Part shown: positions 7,150 through 15,203 of the stretch, one piece after another
Layout of the letters: each line of letters starts with the position of its first letter
How positions within the stretch are numbered: position 1 is the stretch's first letter
Assembly: GCA_043777795.1 (NCBI GenBank)
Contig: JAYWHJ010000314.1
Location: forward strand, 1-18,311
DNA length: 18,311 nt
Source: JAAFIP01 sp043777795
GTDB taxonomy: Bacteria; Pseudomonadota; Gammaproteobacteria; Burkholderiales; Burkholderiaceae_C
Reading direction: 5' to 3'
The notes under the pieces: generated by a model
Told to the model about the DNA's origin: nothing
Database searches by the model: none
What the model saw: only the letters and a program-made list of their open reading frames with translations
Translations under genes and position numbers: made by a program

Positions 7150-8611
7150 AAGCGCGCAATACCAAACAACCTGTGCTGGCGCGAGATTCGAGCCGCCTGT
7201 GCGCCCGCGGCGCAGCATCCAGGGTGAAGTACTCAATAGGTGGCAACTTGATAGCGCCACTGGCCAAAGCATCCCATACGCGCTGCGCCCGCTCTGCTAA
7301 CTGCGCATTCGTAGCGACATAGTCAAACACTACGGGTCGGGAGAACGTTAAAGACTTGGCCACCAACATATCTGGTGGCACTGGTGCCAGCGCGCCTGTG
7401 GCCTGCCCAAGACTGATCCAATGTCCACGCCGCGCTAGTGCGGCAAAGTTTTCATCTCGGGCCGCGTTGCCCAGCCCGTCAATCACTACATCAGCCCCCC
7501 CGCAGGCACTGTGCACCGCGTCAGCGAAGCGGTAATCCTGCGTGACAATCACATGCTCGCAGCCGTACGCGCGGGCCGTGCGGGCCTTCTCCTCACTGGA
7601 TACGGTACCCAGCACCACAGCACCCAAACGTTTTGCCCACGCGCAAACCAACAGCCCCACGCCGCCTGCCGCTGCGTGCACTAAAAGCCGCGTACCCGGG
7701 CGCACATGGCCCAAATCACGCACGAGGTAATCGGCCGTAACACCTTTGAGCAGCAATGCAGCCGCCGTATCGTCCTCCACCTCCGGGGGCAAGCGCACCA
7801 CCAGGCTGGCCGCTACGTTGCGCACCGTGCAATACGCCCCAGGCATGGGGTTGAGATAAGCCACACGGTCGCCTGGCAGGAACGTATTGACATTGACTCC
7901 CACATCTATCACGCTGCCAACAGCTTCCAAACCCAACACCCCAGGCAAGGGCAACATGGAGGGAATCCATCCGCTGCGCAGGTAAATATCCATGTAGTTC
8001 ACGCCAATTGCCCGTTGACGGATACGCAGTTCGCCCTCTCCCGGCGCGGGCACCTGCGCTTCTTCTGCAACCAATACGTCAGCCATACCGTAACTGTGGA
8101 CAACCATATTACGGGAAGGCACGGGCATTGCACTAGGCATTGCCGAACCGCCGCGGGCTTGCAGATCTCTACCCTGGCGCAGATGGCGCCGCAGGCTTTC
8201 AAAACCAGCTTCGTAGACCCCCTTGGCCACCATGTCACTGAGTTCCCGCTCTTTGCCAACCGGCGTGGCAAAGGTAGAGCTCCAGTGCCAGAAGGTACTG
8301 TTGCTGTCCGTGACGCGCTTGAGCGTGACGGTAGCCACGTAGCGCTGTAGCGGCACACTGGCCTCAAGAATGCAGTACGTACTGACATACTCAGTATCAG
8401 ACAGCGTCAGTAGCTGCTCGCGGATGCGGTTGCCATCCCTCAAGGTAAAGCTGCGAACACAGCCTACTTGGTCGCTGCGCTCATCGCCCTCGATACGGCT
8501 TGCGTCCACAGCCTCATGCCATTGGTCGTGGCTGTTGAAATCACGCAGCACCGCCCAAACACGTTCAATTGGCGCATCGATGACGGTGGAGCGAACGACC
8601 TTTTGAAGCAT
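7148..8611 (-). CDS. SRPBCC domain fused to quinone-oxidoreductase-type MDR enzyme
   Basis: A single 487-residue frame with two modules. Residues 1-146 are an SRPBCC (polyketide cyclase/START-like) ligand-binding domain: VIDAPIERVW, RDFNSHDQWHEAV, GCVRSFTLRDG. Residues 147-168 are a Pro/Ala/Ser linker. Residues 169-487 are a zinc-free medium-chain dehydrogenase/reductase of the quinone oxidoreductase type: GVNYMDIYLRSG (203-214), LPGVLGLEAVG (222-232), and the NADPH-binding AAAGGVG (313-319). The expected reaction is NADPH-dependent reduction of a quinone or activated double bond, with the SRPBCC part perhaps holding the substrate. The N-terminal domain is plainly paralogous to the separate SRPBCC protein at 9128-9565. 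The start is ATG 8611, 3 bp after the NTF2-like gene, so translation is probably coupled. I know of no named family with this domain order. Confidence 0.88.
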   Translation of the reverse strand: MLQKVVRSTVIDAPIERVWAVLRDFNSHDQWHEAVDASRIEGDERSDQVGCVRSFTLRDGNRIREQLLTLSDTEYVSTYCILEASVPLQRYVATVTLKRVTDSNSTFWHWSSTFATPVGKERELSDMVAKGVYEAGFESLRRHLRQGRDLQARGGSAMPSAMPVPSRNMVVHSYGMADVLVAEEAQVPAPGEGELRIRQRAIGVNYMDIYLRSGWIPSMLPLPGVLGLEAVGSVIDVGVNVNTFLPGDRVAYLNPMPGAYCTVRNVAASLVVRLPPEVEDDTAAALLLKGVTADYLVRDLGHVRPGTRLLVHAAAGGVGLLVCAWAKRLGAVVLGTVSSEEKARTARAYGCEHVIVTQDYRFADAVHSACGGADVVIDGLGNAARDENFAALARRGHWISLGQATGALAPVPPDMLVAKSLTFSRPVVFDYVATNAQLAERAQRVWDALASGAIKLPPIEYFTLDAAPRAHRRLESRASTGCLVLRA

Positions 8612-8614
8612 TGG

Positions 8615-9100
8615 CTACTTCTTGAACTTGAGCTTGGAGCCATCAAAGGTGGTGACCTGCGCGGCCATCAAGCCGCCGCGGGTGACGTAGGCATCGGAGC
8701 CTTTGTAGGGTTCTGCCAAAAAATCTGCCTCAGCACGCCACATCACATTCAGCGTATTGCCAACCTTGAACGAGCTCTCAGTCGTAAACTTCAGCCCCTT
8801 CAGGCCATCGGGCCGTGGCTTGCAAAAGCCCGTGAAGAGGTCGCCCACCTTTTGTCGGCCCTTGATCACCTGACCATCGGGCAAGTGGATCTCCACGTCG
8901 TTAGGGTATTGCGCCATGAGTCGATTCCAGTCGCACTTATTCAGGGCATCCAAGTGCTCGTCAATCACCTTTTGTACAGTTGGCTGCTTCTTCAAAGGCG
9001 GCAGCTTGGCTGGGTCGGCAGCCAAAGCCAGGGTGGTACCAGCCGCCAAAGCAAGTGCAATAAGTGTTTTGCTTATCTGTATGCGCATGATGTTTTCCAT
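8615..9100 (-). CDS. Secreted NTF2/SnoaL-like protein
   Basis: A 161-residue protein with a signal peptide (ISKTLIALALAAGTTLALAAD, cleavage after ALA near residue 27). A small alpha/beta domain follows: VQKVIDEHLDALNKCDWNRLMAQYPNDVEIHLPDG, then GLKFTTESSFKVGNTLNVMWRAEA. This order (helix, 'Y..D..', strands with a central W) is typical of NTF2-like/SnoaL-like folds, which bind or isomerise small hydrophobic molecules. No catalytic residues can be assigned. ATG 9100 has no clear ribosome site. ATG 9088 (MRIQISK) is an equal candidate, with GGAAAA upstream. The gene is 27 bp after one SRPBCC gene and 3 bp before the next. It is the only non-transport member of the array with an export signal. 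Confidence 0.75.
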   Translation of the reverse strand: MENIMRIQISKTLIALALAAGTTLALAADPAKLPPLKKQPTVQKVIDEHLDALNKCDWNRLMAQYPNDVEIHLPDGQVIKGRQKVGDLFTGFCKPRPDGLKGLKFTTESSFKVGNTLNVMWRAEADFLAEPYKGSDAYVTRGGLMAAQVTTFDGSKLKFKK

Positions 9101-9127
9101 AGTGAGCGGTTTGTTGGGTGTGTGACA

Positions 9128-9565
9128 TCAACGCGCAGACCGCTGTTTCAGCGCATCGAACCCGGTTTGAAAAACGCCTTGCCCAATGCTTTGCGTGAGC
9201 TCTGCTTCACGGCCTGGAGCGCATTCAAATTCTGCACTCCATTCGGCAAAACAGCGACTTCCATCGGTCACCGGGGTCAGCTTGAGTGTGGCCACATAAT
9301 TTGCCACGCCCATAGGGCTCTCCAGAATCTCATAGGTACAGCTGAAGTCATAGTCAGACAGCGCCAGCAGCTTCTCTCGAATCATGCCGCCGTCTTTGGT
9401 ATGAAAGTGGCGAATACACCCGACACGATCACTAGCTTGATTGTTTTCGATGCGACTGTCCGATATGGCTGGGTGCCACTGCGGCAAGGCGTTGAAATCG
9501 CGGATGCGCGACCACACCGTATCCGCACTGGCATCAATCACGCTGGAGACGTAAATCTGGACCAC
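9128..9565 (-). CDS. SRPBCC family protein
   Basis: A 145-residue stand-alone SRPBCC (polyketide cyclase/START-like) protein, with VIDASADTVWSRIRDFNALP at 9-28, QWHPAI just after, DRVGCIRHF, IREKLLALSD and a closing GVFQTGFDALKQR helix. The fold makes a deep hydrophobic pocket for lipids, polyketides or aromatic ligands. The ligand here is unknown. It shares many aligned positions with residues 1-146 of the downstream fusion (VID/VW/RDFN/QWH, VGC.R.F, IRE.LL.LSD, YVAT), so the two arose by duplication. The start is GTG 9565: AAGGAG (9572-9577) lies 6 bases before it, and only 3 bp separate it from the flotillin stop. Confidence 0.85.
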   Translation of the reverse strand: MVQIYVSSVIDASADTVWSRIRDFNALPQWHPAISDSRIENNQASDRVGCIRHFHTKDGGMIREKLLALSDYDFSCTYEILESPMGVANYVATLKLTPVTDGSRCFAEWSAEFECAPGREAELTQSIGQGVFQTGFDALKQRSAR

Positions 9566-9568
9566 GCC

Positions 9569-11266
9569 TTACTCCTTGGCGGATGTTGATCCGGGGGGCA
9601 GCGCCGCCTGCGCTCCACTCACACCGCCCACCAAACGCTGGATATCACCGCCCTCGATACCGATCTCACGCAGTAGCTGGTCTACCAAAGGCGCTTGCGC
9701 TCTAAAGCGCAGGGCTGAGTTCACTACACCATCAGAAAAATTGCCTCCGCCACCACCCTCGCCTTGCCCATTGCCACCCGATCCACCCAGTCCATCCACA
9801 TGCAAAATCTTGATCCCCTCAATACGTTCCATGGGCTTGACGGACTCGCGGATGATGCCTTCTGCCCGCTCCACCAGCTTCATGCGCAATGCAGACATAC
9901 GTGCATCAGGCGTCAGCATGTTGTGGGCCTCATTCATCAGGCGCATCGCCTCGGCCTCAATTTCGGCACGTACTTTAAGCGCCAAGGATTTGATCTTGTC
10001 CGCGTCAGCATCTGCCTGCGCCTGTGCGCGCACGGATTCTCCGCGGTCAGCGCTGGCATTTTTGTCAGCTTGCGCAGCAGATGTTATTTGCAATGCATCG
10101 CGCTCAGAGACCAAAGCTGCAGCAATGAGTTCAATCGATTTTTTGCGCTCTGCCATTTCGACTTCGCGCGCCGTAAACACCTTTTCTTCAGCGGTGACTG
10201 CCAAGGCCCGCGCGATCTCAGCTTGCGCCTGGGCTTCGCTTTGGGCTTTACTCTCGCGCGCAATGGCGATGGCTCTTTGCTGCTCGCCCAATTCGAGCGC
10301 GGTACGGCGTTCTGTCTCGGCAGACTGTATCGCGCGCTCTTTGCCTATACGCTCCTGCTCGATGGTCTGCTCGGAACGAATGCGCGCTGAGTCGATAGCC
10401 AGCTTAGCCGATATCTGCGCGCCTTCGGCATCTTGCTCACGCTGCGCACGCTCGGTCGACACTTCTGCCTGCTGTCTGGCCCGCGCAATCGAAACTTCAC
10501 GCTGCTGCGACAAGCGAGCGAATTCACTCTCACGGTCAATATCGAGCGAGAGTTTCTCTGCCTCCAGGTTCTTATTGCGAATGGCAATCAGCGTATCCTG
10601 CTCTACATCGTTACGTTGCTTCTTTCGGTGCTCAATTTGTTCGGTCAAACGCGTTAAACCTTCTGCATCAAATGCGTTACTCGGGTTGAAGAACTCCATG
10701 CCGGTTTGATCCAGTTGCGTCAGCGATGCGGCCTCAAGTTCCAAACCGTTTTTGGTCAAGTCTTCAGCTACGGCATCCCGAACGCGCTTGACATAGCTGC
10801 CGCGCTTCTCGTGCAGCTCTTCCATCGTCATCTCCGCGGCTGCTGTGCGTAAAGCGTCAATGAACTTGCCTTCCACCAATTCCTTGAGCTGTTCAGGCTC
10901 CATGGTGCGCAAGCCCAGCGTCTGCGCGGCTGCAGCCACTGCCTCGGGCGCCGCGCTGACCCGCACGTAAAACTCAGCACTCACGTCTACGCGCATGCGA
11001 TCTTTGGTGATCAAAGCCTTGTCGCGGCCCCGGCTGACTTCCAGGCGCAAGGTGTTCATGTTCACTGGAATCACATCATGGACTATCGGCAGCACGAATG
11101 CACCTCCGTCCAGTACCACTTTTTGCCCACCCAAGCCCGTGCGCACAAAAGCCCGCTCCTTGGAACTTCTAAGATAAAGCCAGTGGAGCAGCCAAACACC
11201 GATGGCGACGACAATCGCGACGACGATCAGACCAAGAATAAAACTGCCAAATTGGGTACCGGACAT
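9569..11266 (-). CDS. Flotillin family protein (SPFH domain, YqiK/FloT-like)
   Basis: A 565-residue membrane scaffold protein. One N-terminal membrane span (about 8-31, LGLIVVAIVVAIGVWLLHWL) is followed by an SPFH domain (about 35-200, including VRTGLGGQKVVLDGGAFVLP) and a long Ala/Glu/Gln/Arg-rich coiled coil (about 205-450). A Gly-rich stretch (about 495-512) and a short C-terminal helix domain follow. Flotillins oligomerise on the inner membrane and organise lipid-ordered domains. The length fits E. coli YqiK (~550). AGGAG (11275-11279) lies 8 bases before ATG 11266. It is 14 bp from the TIM-barrel gene and 3 bp from the SRPBCC gene. The usual NfeD/YuaF-type partner gene is not in the window. 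Confidence 0.93.
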   Translation of the reverse strand: MSGTQFGSFILGLIVVAIVVAIGVWLLHWLYLRSSKERAFVRTGLGGQKVVLDGGAFVLPIVHDVIPVNMNTLRLEVSRGRDKALITKDRMRVDVSAEFYVRVSAAPEAVAAAAQTLGLRTMEPEQLKELVEGKFIDALRTAAAEMTMEELHEKRGSYVKRVRDAVAEDLTKNGLELEAASLTQLDQTGMEFFNPSNAFDAEGLTRLTEQIEHRKKQRNDVEQDTLIAIRNKNLEAEKLSLDIDRESEFARLSQQREVSIARARQQAEVSTERAQREQDAEGAQISAKLAIDSARIRSEQTIEQERIGKERAIQSAETERRTALELGEQQRAIAIARESKAQSEAQAQAEIARALAVTAEEKVFTAREVEMAERKKSIELIAAALVSERDALQITSAAQADKNASADRGESVRAQAQADADADKIKSLALKVRAEIEAEAMRLMNEAHNMLTPDARMSALRMKLVERAEGIIRESVKPMERIEGIKILHVDGLGGSGGNGQGEGGGGGNFSDGVVNSALRFRAQAPLVDQLLREIGIEGGDIQRLVGGVSGAQAALPPGSTSAKE

Positions 11267-11280
11267 AAAGTGATCTCCTG

Positions 11281-12111
11281 TTATCGGGTAATCTGCGTGA
11301 AACGCCGCGTGGTATCGGTAAGTGCTACTTCAGTGGGCAGCCGTTCCATGGAACTGGCACCGTAAAAACCGTCGCACGCGGTGCAGCGCTGAAGAATGTA
11401 TTGCGCGTCTTCCGGGGTGGCGATAGGCCCTCCGTGGCAAAGCACAATCACCTGCGGGTTCACCGCTCTGGCAGCAGCAGCCCAAGCGTTAATGGATTCA
11501 ACACAATGATCTAGCGTCAGTGCGGTTTCTGCGCCTATGGCTCCACCGGTAGTCAAGCCCAGATGACACACCACGATGTCGGCACCGGCCTGGGTCATCG
11601 CACGCGCATCTGCCTCGCTGAATATGTACGGCGTAGTCAGCAGATCCATGGCATGTGCACGCGCAATTAACTCTACCTCCAACGCGTAACTCATGCCCGT
11701 TTCTTCGAGATTGGCACGGAAAGTACCATCAATCAGCCCGACAGTTGGAAAATTCTGAACTCCCGAAAACCCAAGGTCTATCAAGCGCTTTAAGAACTGG
11801 TCTGGAATCATGAACGGGTCAGTTCCGTTGACGCCGGCAAGCACGGGGGTATGCTTGACCACAGGCAGTACTTCGAGTGCCATCTCGCACACAATTTCAT
11901 TCGCATTGCCATAGGCCATCAAACCGGCCAGGGAGCCTCGTCCGGCCATGCGATAGCGGCCAGAGTTGTAGATCACTATCAGATCGATACCACCGGCTTC
12001 TTCACACTTTGCGGACAAACCGGTACCGGCACCACCGCCGACCAGCGGGCGCCCCGCTTGTATTTTTGCGCGAAAGCGATTGAGCAGAGTGGAGCGAGCG
12101 ATTCTAGGCAT
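11281..12111 (-). CDS. TIM-barrel protein of the 'phosphoenolpyruvate hydrolase' family
   Basis: A 276-residue protein recognised by VGGGAGTGLSAKCEEAGG (24-41), LIVIYNSGRYRMAGRGSLAG (44-63) and NFPTVGLIDGTFRANLEETG, the signature blocks of the PEP_hydrolase / 'TIM-barrel signal transduction' family (Pfam PF09370). The name overstates what is known: for most members the substrate is uncertain. In plants the same domain follows the Tm-1 domain in one protein. Here it is the gene directly after the Tm-1 fusion, 16 bp away. AAGGA (12118-12122) lies 6 bases before ATG 12111. CHGGPIATPEDAQYIL (~222-237) is a late barrel strand with a phosphate-binding look. Confidence 0.88.
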   Translation of the reverse strand: MPRIARSTLLNRFRAKIQAGRPLVGGGAGTGLSAKCEEAGGIDLIVIYNSGRYRMAGRGSLAGLMAYGNANEIVCEMALEVLPVVKHTPVLAGVNGTDPFMIPDQFLKRLIDLGFSGVQNFPTVGLIDGTFRANLEETGMSYALEVELIARAHAMDLLTTPYIFSEADARAMTQAGADIVVCHLGLTTGGAIGAETALTLDHCVESINAWAAAARAVNPQVIVLCHGGPIATPEDAQYILQRCTACDGFYGASSMERLPTEVALTDTTRRFTQITR

Positions 12112-12127
12112 GGTATTTCCTTAGTGT

Positions 12128-14371
12128 TTAAGCATGTTTGGCTGTGGATATTTGGCGTGAAACTTCGTGCCACGCAGCTACCAAAGCGTCTGCGAAGGCA
12201 TCGTCGTTAATGTGCATCGCCAGGCGAACGAGTTTGCGTTGTAAGCTCGGCCGAAAATGCTGTTCTATCGTCGCAAACAGCATGCGATCCGCCTCAGGAT
12301 CGTGAAATGGTTGACCTGGCTTGTCGATAGCAGAGACTCCCAGCTCTGGAATCAGAAAACGCACCGGTCCCACCATGGCATTGAGTTTATTGGCAATGAA
12401 CTCACCTATCTGGCGACTTTCATCCACCGTCGTGCGCATCAACGTGACCGTGGGGTTATGGCGATACAGCTTGCGCCCTTTGAAGCGCTCAGGCACCGAA
12501 TCCCAAGGACCAAAATTGACCATGTCCAGCGCGCCTGGAGCGCCCACATAAGGCAGATTGTGGCGCGAAAAAACATCCATGCGCATAGGACCTGCAGACA
12601 GTACGCCTCCGCAAACTTCATCAGCTATTTCGGTGGTAGATACATCGATGGCACCGACCAACAGTCCCGAATCGACCAGCTTCTCCATGCTCTGTCCGCC
12701 TACGCCGGTGGCGTGGAACACCAGGCAGTCGTAAGTCTCCTCCAGCCGTTTCGATACGGCCTGTACACAGGGCGTAGTGACTCCAAACATGGTGAGTCCA
12801 AGCGCTGGCTTGGTCGATAGCGAGTCTGCCACTGGGTGCGTGATCATGCCAGCCAATGCATGGGCAGCATTGGCCAATACTTTTTCAGTGATCCGGTTGA
12901 TGCCTTGCACGTCGGTGACCGAATACATCATGCAGATGTCGCTGGGGCCCACATAAGGCCGGGTATCGCCACTGGCCATAGTAGAGACCATGACCTTGGG
13001 CACGCCGATAGCCAATGCCCGCATGCCAGGCGTAGCCAAAGACGTACCTCCAGAGCCGCCCGCTGAGATGACTCCACCCAGGTCGCGCCGGGAGCGCACA
13101 AAATGCTCAAACGCCGTGGCCATGCCAGTAACGGCGCTACCCCTGTCACCCGTGAACACGGCGGCATCGCCGCTGGGGTGGTATCGCGCCACCTCGCGTG
13201 GGTGCACGCTGGCAGGCGATGCCTTGCCCGAAGTGGACAAATCCACTGTGACCACCCGCAAACCTAGTTTTTCCATGCACTGACGCAGGAAGAACAACTC
13301 ACGGGCTTTGGTGTCAAACGTGCCCACGACGTAGGCGGCACGGGTACTGGTGGCGGCAACCGGGAAATCGAAAACCTGCGTTGGTGGCGCAATGGGTTTG
13401 GGCGAGTCCGCTGGCGTTGCCATCGGGGATTGACGCGCAACATCCGGCGACACGCGCGCAATGCCGGCAGCATTCCAGCGGTTCAGGCCACGCACGGTGA
13501 GTGGGCCTACGTTGTCCAACGACGACGCACCATCGCCGTAAGCCCGGCGCACCGTGAGCATCTGAATGGGCGCGGTCAGATGTTCATCTTCGGTGGGTGC
13601 ATCTGCTTCATCGTCTTCATGCCCGCCCGAGCGCAGGCCTAGCAGGCGCTCTTGCAAGTCGCGGTCGCCCGCAAGTTGCGCAGTCGCCATCTCGTGCGCA
13701 ATGCGGCCATTGACCATCACGCCGATGCGGCTGGACACTGACAAGGCTACGCCCAGGTTTTGCTCAATCAGCAGCACCGCAATCTCACCTTGCTGCGCCA
13801 GATCGCGCAAGGCTTGCGCCACCTGTTCGACGATCACCGGGGCCAGGCCCTCGGTGGGCTCGTCCATCACCAGCAATTTGGGTTGAAGCAACAAGGCCCG
13901 GCCAATGGCCAGCATTTGCTGCTCGCCGCCGGACAATTGGGCGCCGCCGTTGGACTTGCGCTCAGCCAACCGGGGGAACATAGCGTAGACCCGGTCGACA
14001 TCGCGGCGTTTGGAGGCTACCAAACGCAGGGTTTCATCGACCGTCAGCGACGGCCAGACGCGGCGGCCTTGCGGCACGTACGCAATGCCGCGCTTCGTGA
14101 TTTCGTGAGGTGGCAATCCCAGAATTTCTTCGCCCAAAAATCGCACGCTACCGGTGGCGGGCACCATACCGGTGATCGCGTTGCACAACGTGGTTTTGCC
14201 CATGCCGTTACGGCCCACGATACCCAGCACGCCACCTTCACTTCCCACATTAATGCGCAGGCTGACGCTTTGCAACGCGTGGGCGCGCCCGTAGAAAACA
14301 CTCAGGCCTTCAACCACCAACACCGGGCCGCTACGTGCGGTGGGCACATCAGATTTACCAAACCAGGCCAT
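12128..14371 (-). CDS. LivF-type ABC ATPase fused to a Tm-1-like (UPF0261) domain
   Basis: One 747-residue frame. Residues ~16-245 are an ABC ATPase of the LivF group: Walker A GRNGMGKTT (53-61), AYVPQGRRVWPSL (97-109), signature LSGGEQQ (146-152), Walker B LLVMDEP (166-172), LLIEQN (200-205). Residues ~246-340 are an acidic then Pro/Ala-rich linker that ends before AAYVVGTFDTKARE (345-358), the opening motif of the Tm-1-like/UPF0261 family. GGSGGT (438-443), ATGVGGQSME (554-563), GGVLSAGP (588-595) and TLMRTT (643-648) follow and are typical of that family. LivF energises import. The Tm-1 domain has an ATP-binding N-terminal half in the tomato protein, but its bacterial activity is unknown. 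The start overlaps the livG stop by one base (TGATG). The ATPase is the only LivF in the operon, so the fusion is probably part of the importer. Confidence 0.92.
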   Translation of the reverse strand: MAWFGKSDVPTARSGPVLVVEGLSVFYGRAHALQSVSLRINVGSEGGVLGIVGRNGMGKTTLCNAITGMVPATGSVRFLGEEILGLPPHEITKRGIAYVPQGRRVWPSLTVDETLRLVASKRRDVDRVYAMFPRLAERKSNGGAQLSGGEQQMLAIGRALLLQPKLLVMDEPTEGLAPVIVEQVAQALRDLAQQGEIAVLLIEQNLGVALSVSSRIGVMVNGRIAHEMATAQLAGDRDLQERLLGLRSGGHEDDEADAPTEDEHLTAPIQMLTVRRAYGDGASSLDNVGPLTVRGLNRWNAAGIARVSPDVARQSPMATPADSPKPIAPPTQVFDFPVAATSTRAAYVVGTFDTKARELFFLRQCMEKLGLRVVTVDLSTSGKASPASVHPREVARYHPSGDAAVFTGDRGSAVTGMATAFEHFVRSRRDLGGVISAGGSGGTSLATPGMRALAIGVPKVMVSTMASGDTRPYVGPSDICMMYSVTDVQGINRITEKVLANAAHALAGMITHPVADSLSTKPALGLTMFGVTTPCVQAVSKRLEETYDCLVFHATGVGGQSMEKLVDSGLLVGAIDVSTTEIADEVCGGVLSAGPMRMDVFSRHNLPYVGAPGALDMVNFGPWDSVPERFKGRKLYRHNPTVTLMRTTVDESRQIGEFIANKLNAMVGPVRFLIPELGVSAIDKPGQPFHDPEADRMLFATIEQHFRPSLQRKLVRLAMHINDDAFADALVAAWHEVSRQISTAKHA

Positions 14372-15177
14372 CAGTGCTTGCCTCCCATATAAATAGCTTG
14401 CACTTGCGCGTCGTTCTCAATTTCGTTGGGCGTGCCCGACTTGAGCACGCGCCCGTTGTGCATCACCGTGACCTGCTCGACGACGCGCAAGGCAATGTCC
14501 AGGTCGTGTTCGATCAATACAAAGCTCATGTGCGCTGGCAGCGCAGCGAGCAGTGCCACCAGCTCACGGCGCTCTGCAGGCGACAAACCAGCGGCGGGCT
14601 CGTCAAACAGGATCAGGCGCGGGGCACCCGCCAGTGCCATGCCTATTTCCAGCTGGCGCAGTTGGCCGTAGGCCAGGTTAGCCACCAACTCGTTTGCCAC
14701 ATGGCTCAAGCGCGAGCGCTCCAGCAGATCTTGCGTGGCCAGCAAGGACGCATGGTTGGCACGAGGCTGGAAAAAGCTGAAGCGCCCGTTGGACACACCG
14801 CGCACCGCCAGAAACAGGTTGTCGCGTACTGACAGGTCACGAAACAAAAGCGAAGACTGGTAGGTGCGCCGCAGCCCTTTGCGGATGCGTTCATACGGCG
14901 GTAGCTCCGTGATGTCTTCGCCAAAAAATTGAATCCGCCCGGAAGTGGGCGGAAAGTCGCCAGTGATGGCGTTGAACAGCGTGGTTTTACCTGCGCCGTT
15001 GGATCCGAGAATGGCGTACTTCTGACCCGCCGCCACCGACAGAGATACGTCATCAACCGCACGCAAGGCGCCAAATGCGCGCGTGACGTGGTTGAGCACC
15101 AGGGCCTCGTTGGACGCGTGCGCCCGCGCACCGGCTTGGGCAGCAGATGACGGGCGCAGTGGGGTGACGGTGGCCAT
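14371..15177 (-). CDS. ABC transporter ATP-binding protein, LivG type
   Basis: This is the first of the two ATPases of a branched-chain-amino-acid-type (HAAT) importer. From ATG 15177 it is 268 residues: Walker A GSNGAGKT (58-65), YQSSLLFRDLSVRDNL, signature region LAYGQLRQLEI (168-178), Walker B LILFDEP (188-194) and the switch His in IEHD (222-225). It ends IYMGGKH, like LivG. A TTG at 15213 would extend it by 12 residues and overlap the binding-protein gene. ATG 15177 is preferred because it leaves a 26-bp gap and a GAG before the start, but this is not certain. Residues 1-25 form an unusual Ala/Ser-rich N-terminal tail ahead of the first beta strand. Confidence 0.92.
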   Translation of the reverse strand: MATVTPLRPSSAAQAGARAHASNEALVLNHVTRAFGALRAVDDVSLSVAAGQKYAILGSNGAGKTTLFNAITGDFPPTSGRIQFFGEDITELPPYERIRKGLRRTYQSSLLFRDLSVRDNLFLAVRGVSNGRFSFFQPRANHASLLATQDLLERSRLSHVANELVANLAYGQLRQLEIGMALAGAPRLILFDEPAAGLSPAERRELVALLAALPAHMSFVLIEHDLDIALRVVEQVTVMHNGRVLKSGTPNEIENDAQVQAIYMGGKH

Positions 15178-15203
15178 GGGGTTCAACTCAATCTTGTGCG
15201 GAT

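Noticed and set aside
8468..9589. Plus-strand open frame of 373 codons
   Set aside because: It spans three minus-strand genes with recognisable folds and has no motif of its own.
9576..10709. Long plus-strand open frame (377 codons) antisense to the flotillin gene
   Set aside because: Ser/Ala/Cys/Arg-rich nonsense produced by the biased codons of the coiled coil on the other strand. The flotillin reading has clear domains.
14371..14400. Further repeat copy at the livG 3' end (AAATAGCTTGCACTTGCGC)
   Set aside because: Only a short chance resemblance to the repeat; the codons are a normal LivG C-terminus (AQVQAIYMGGKH).
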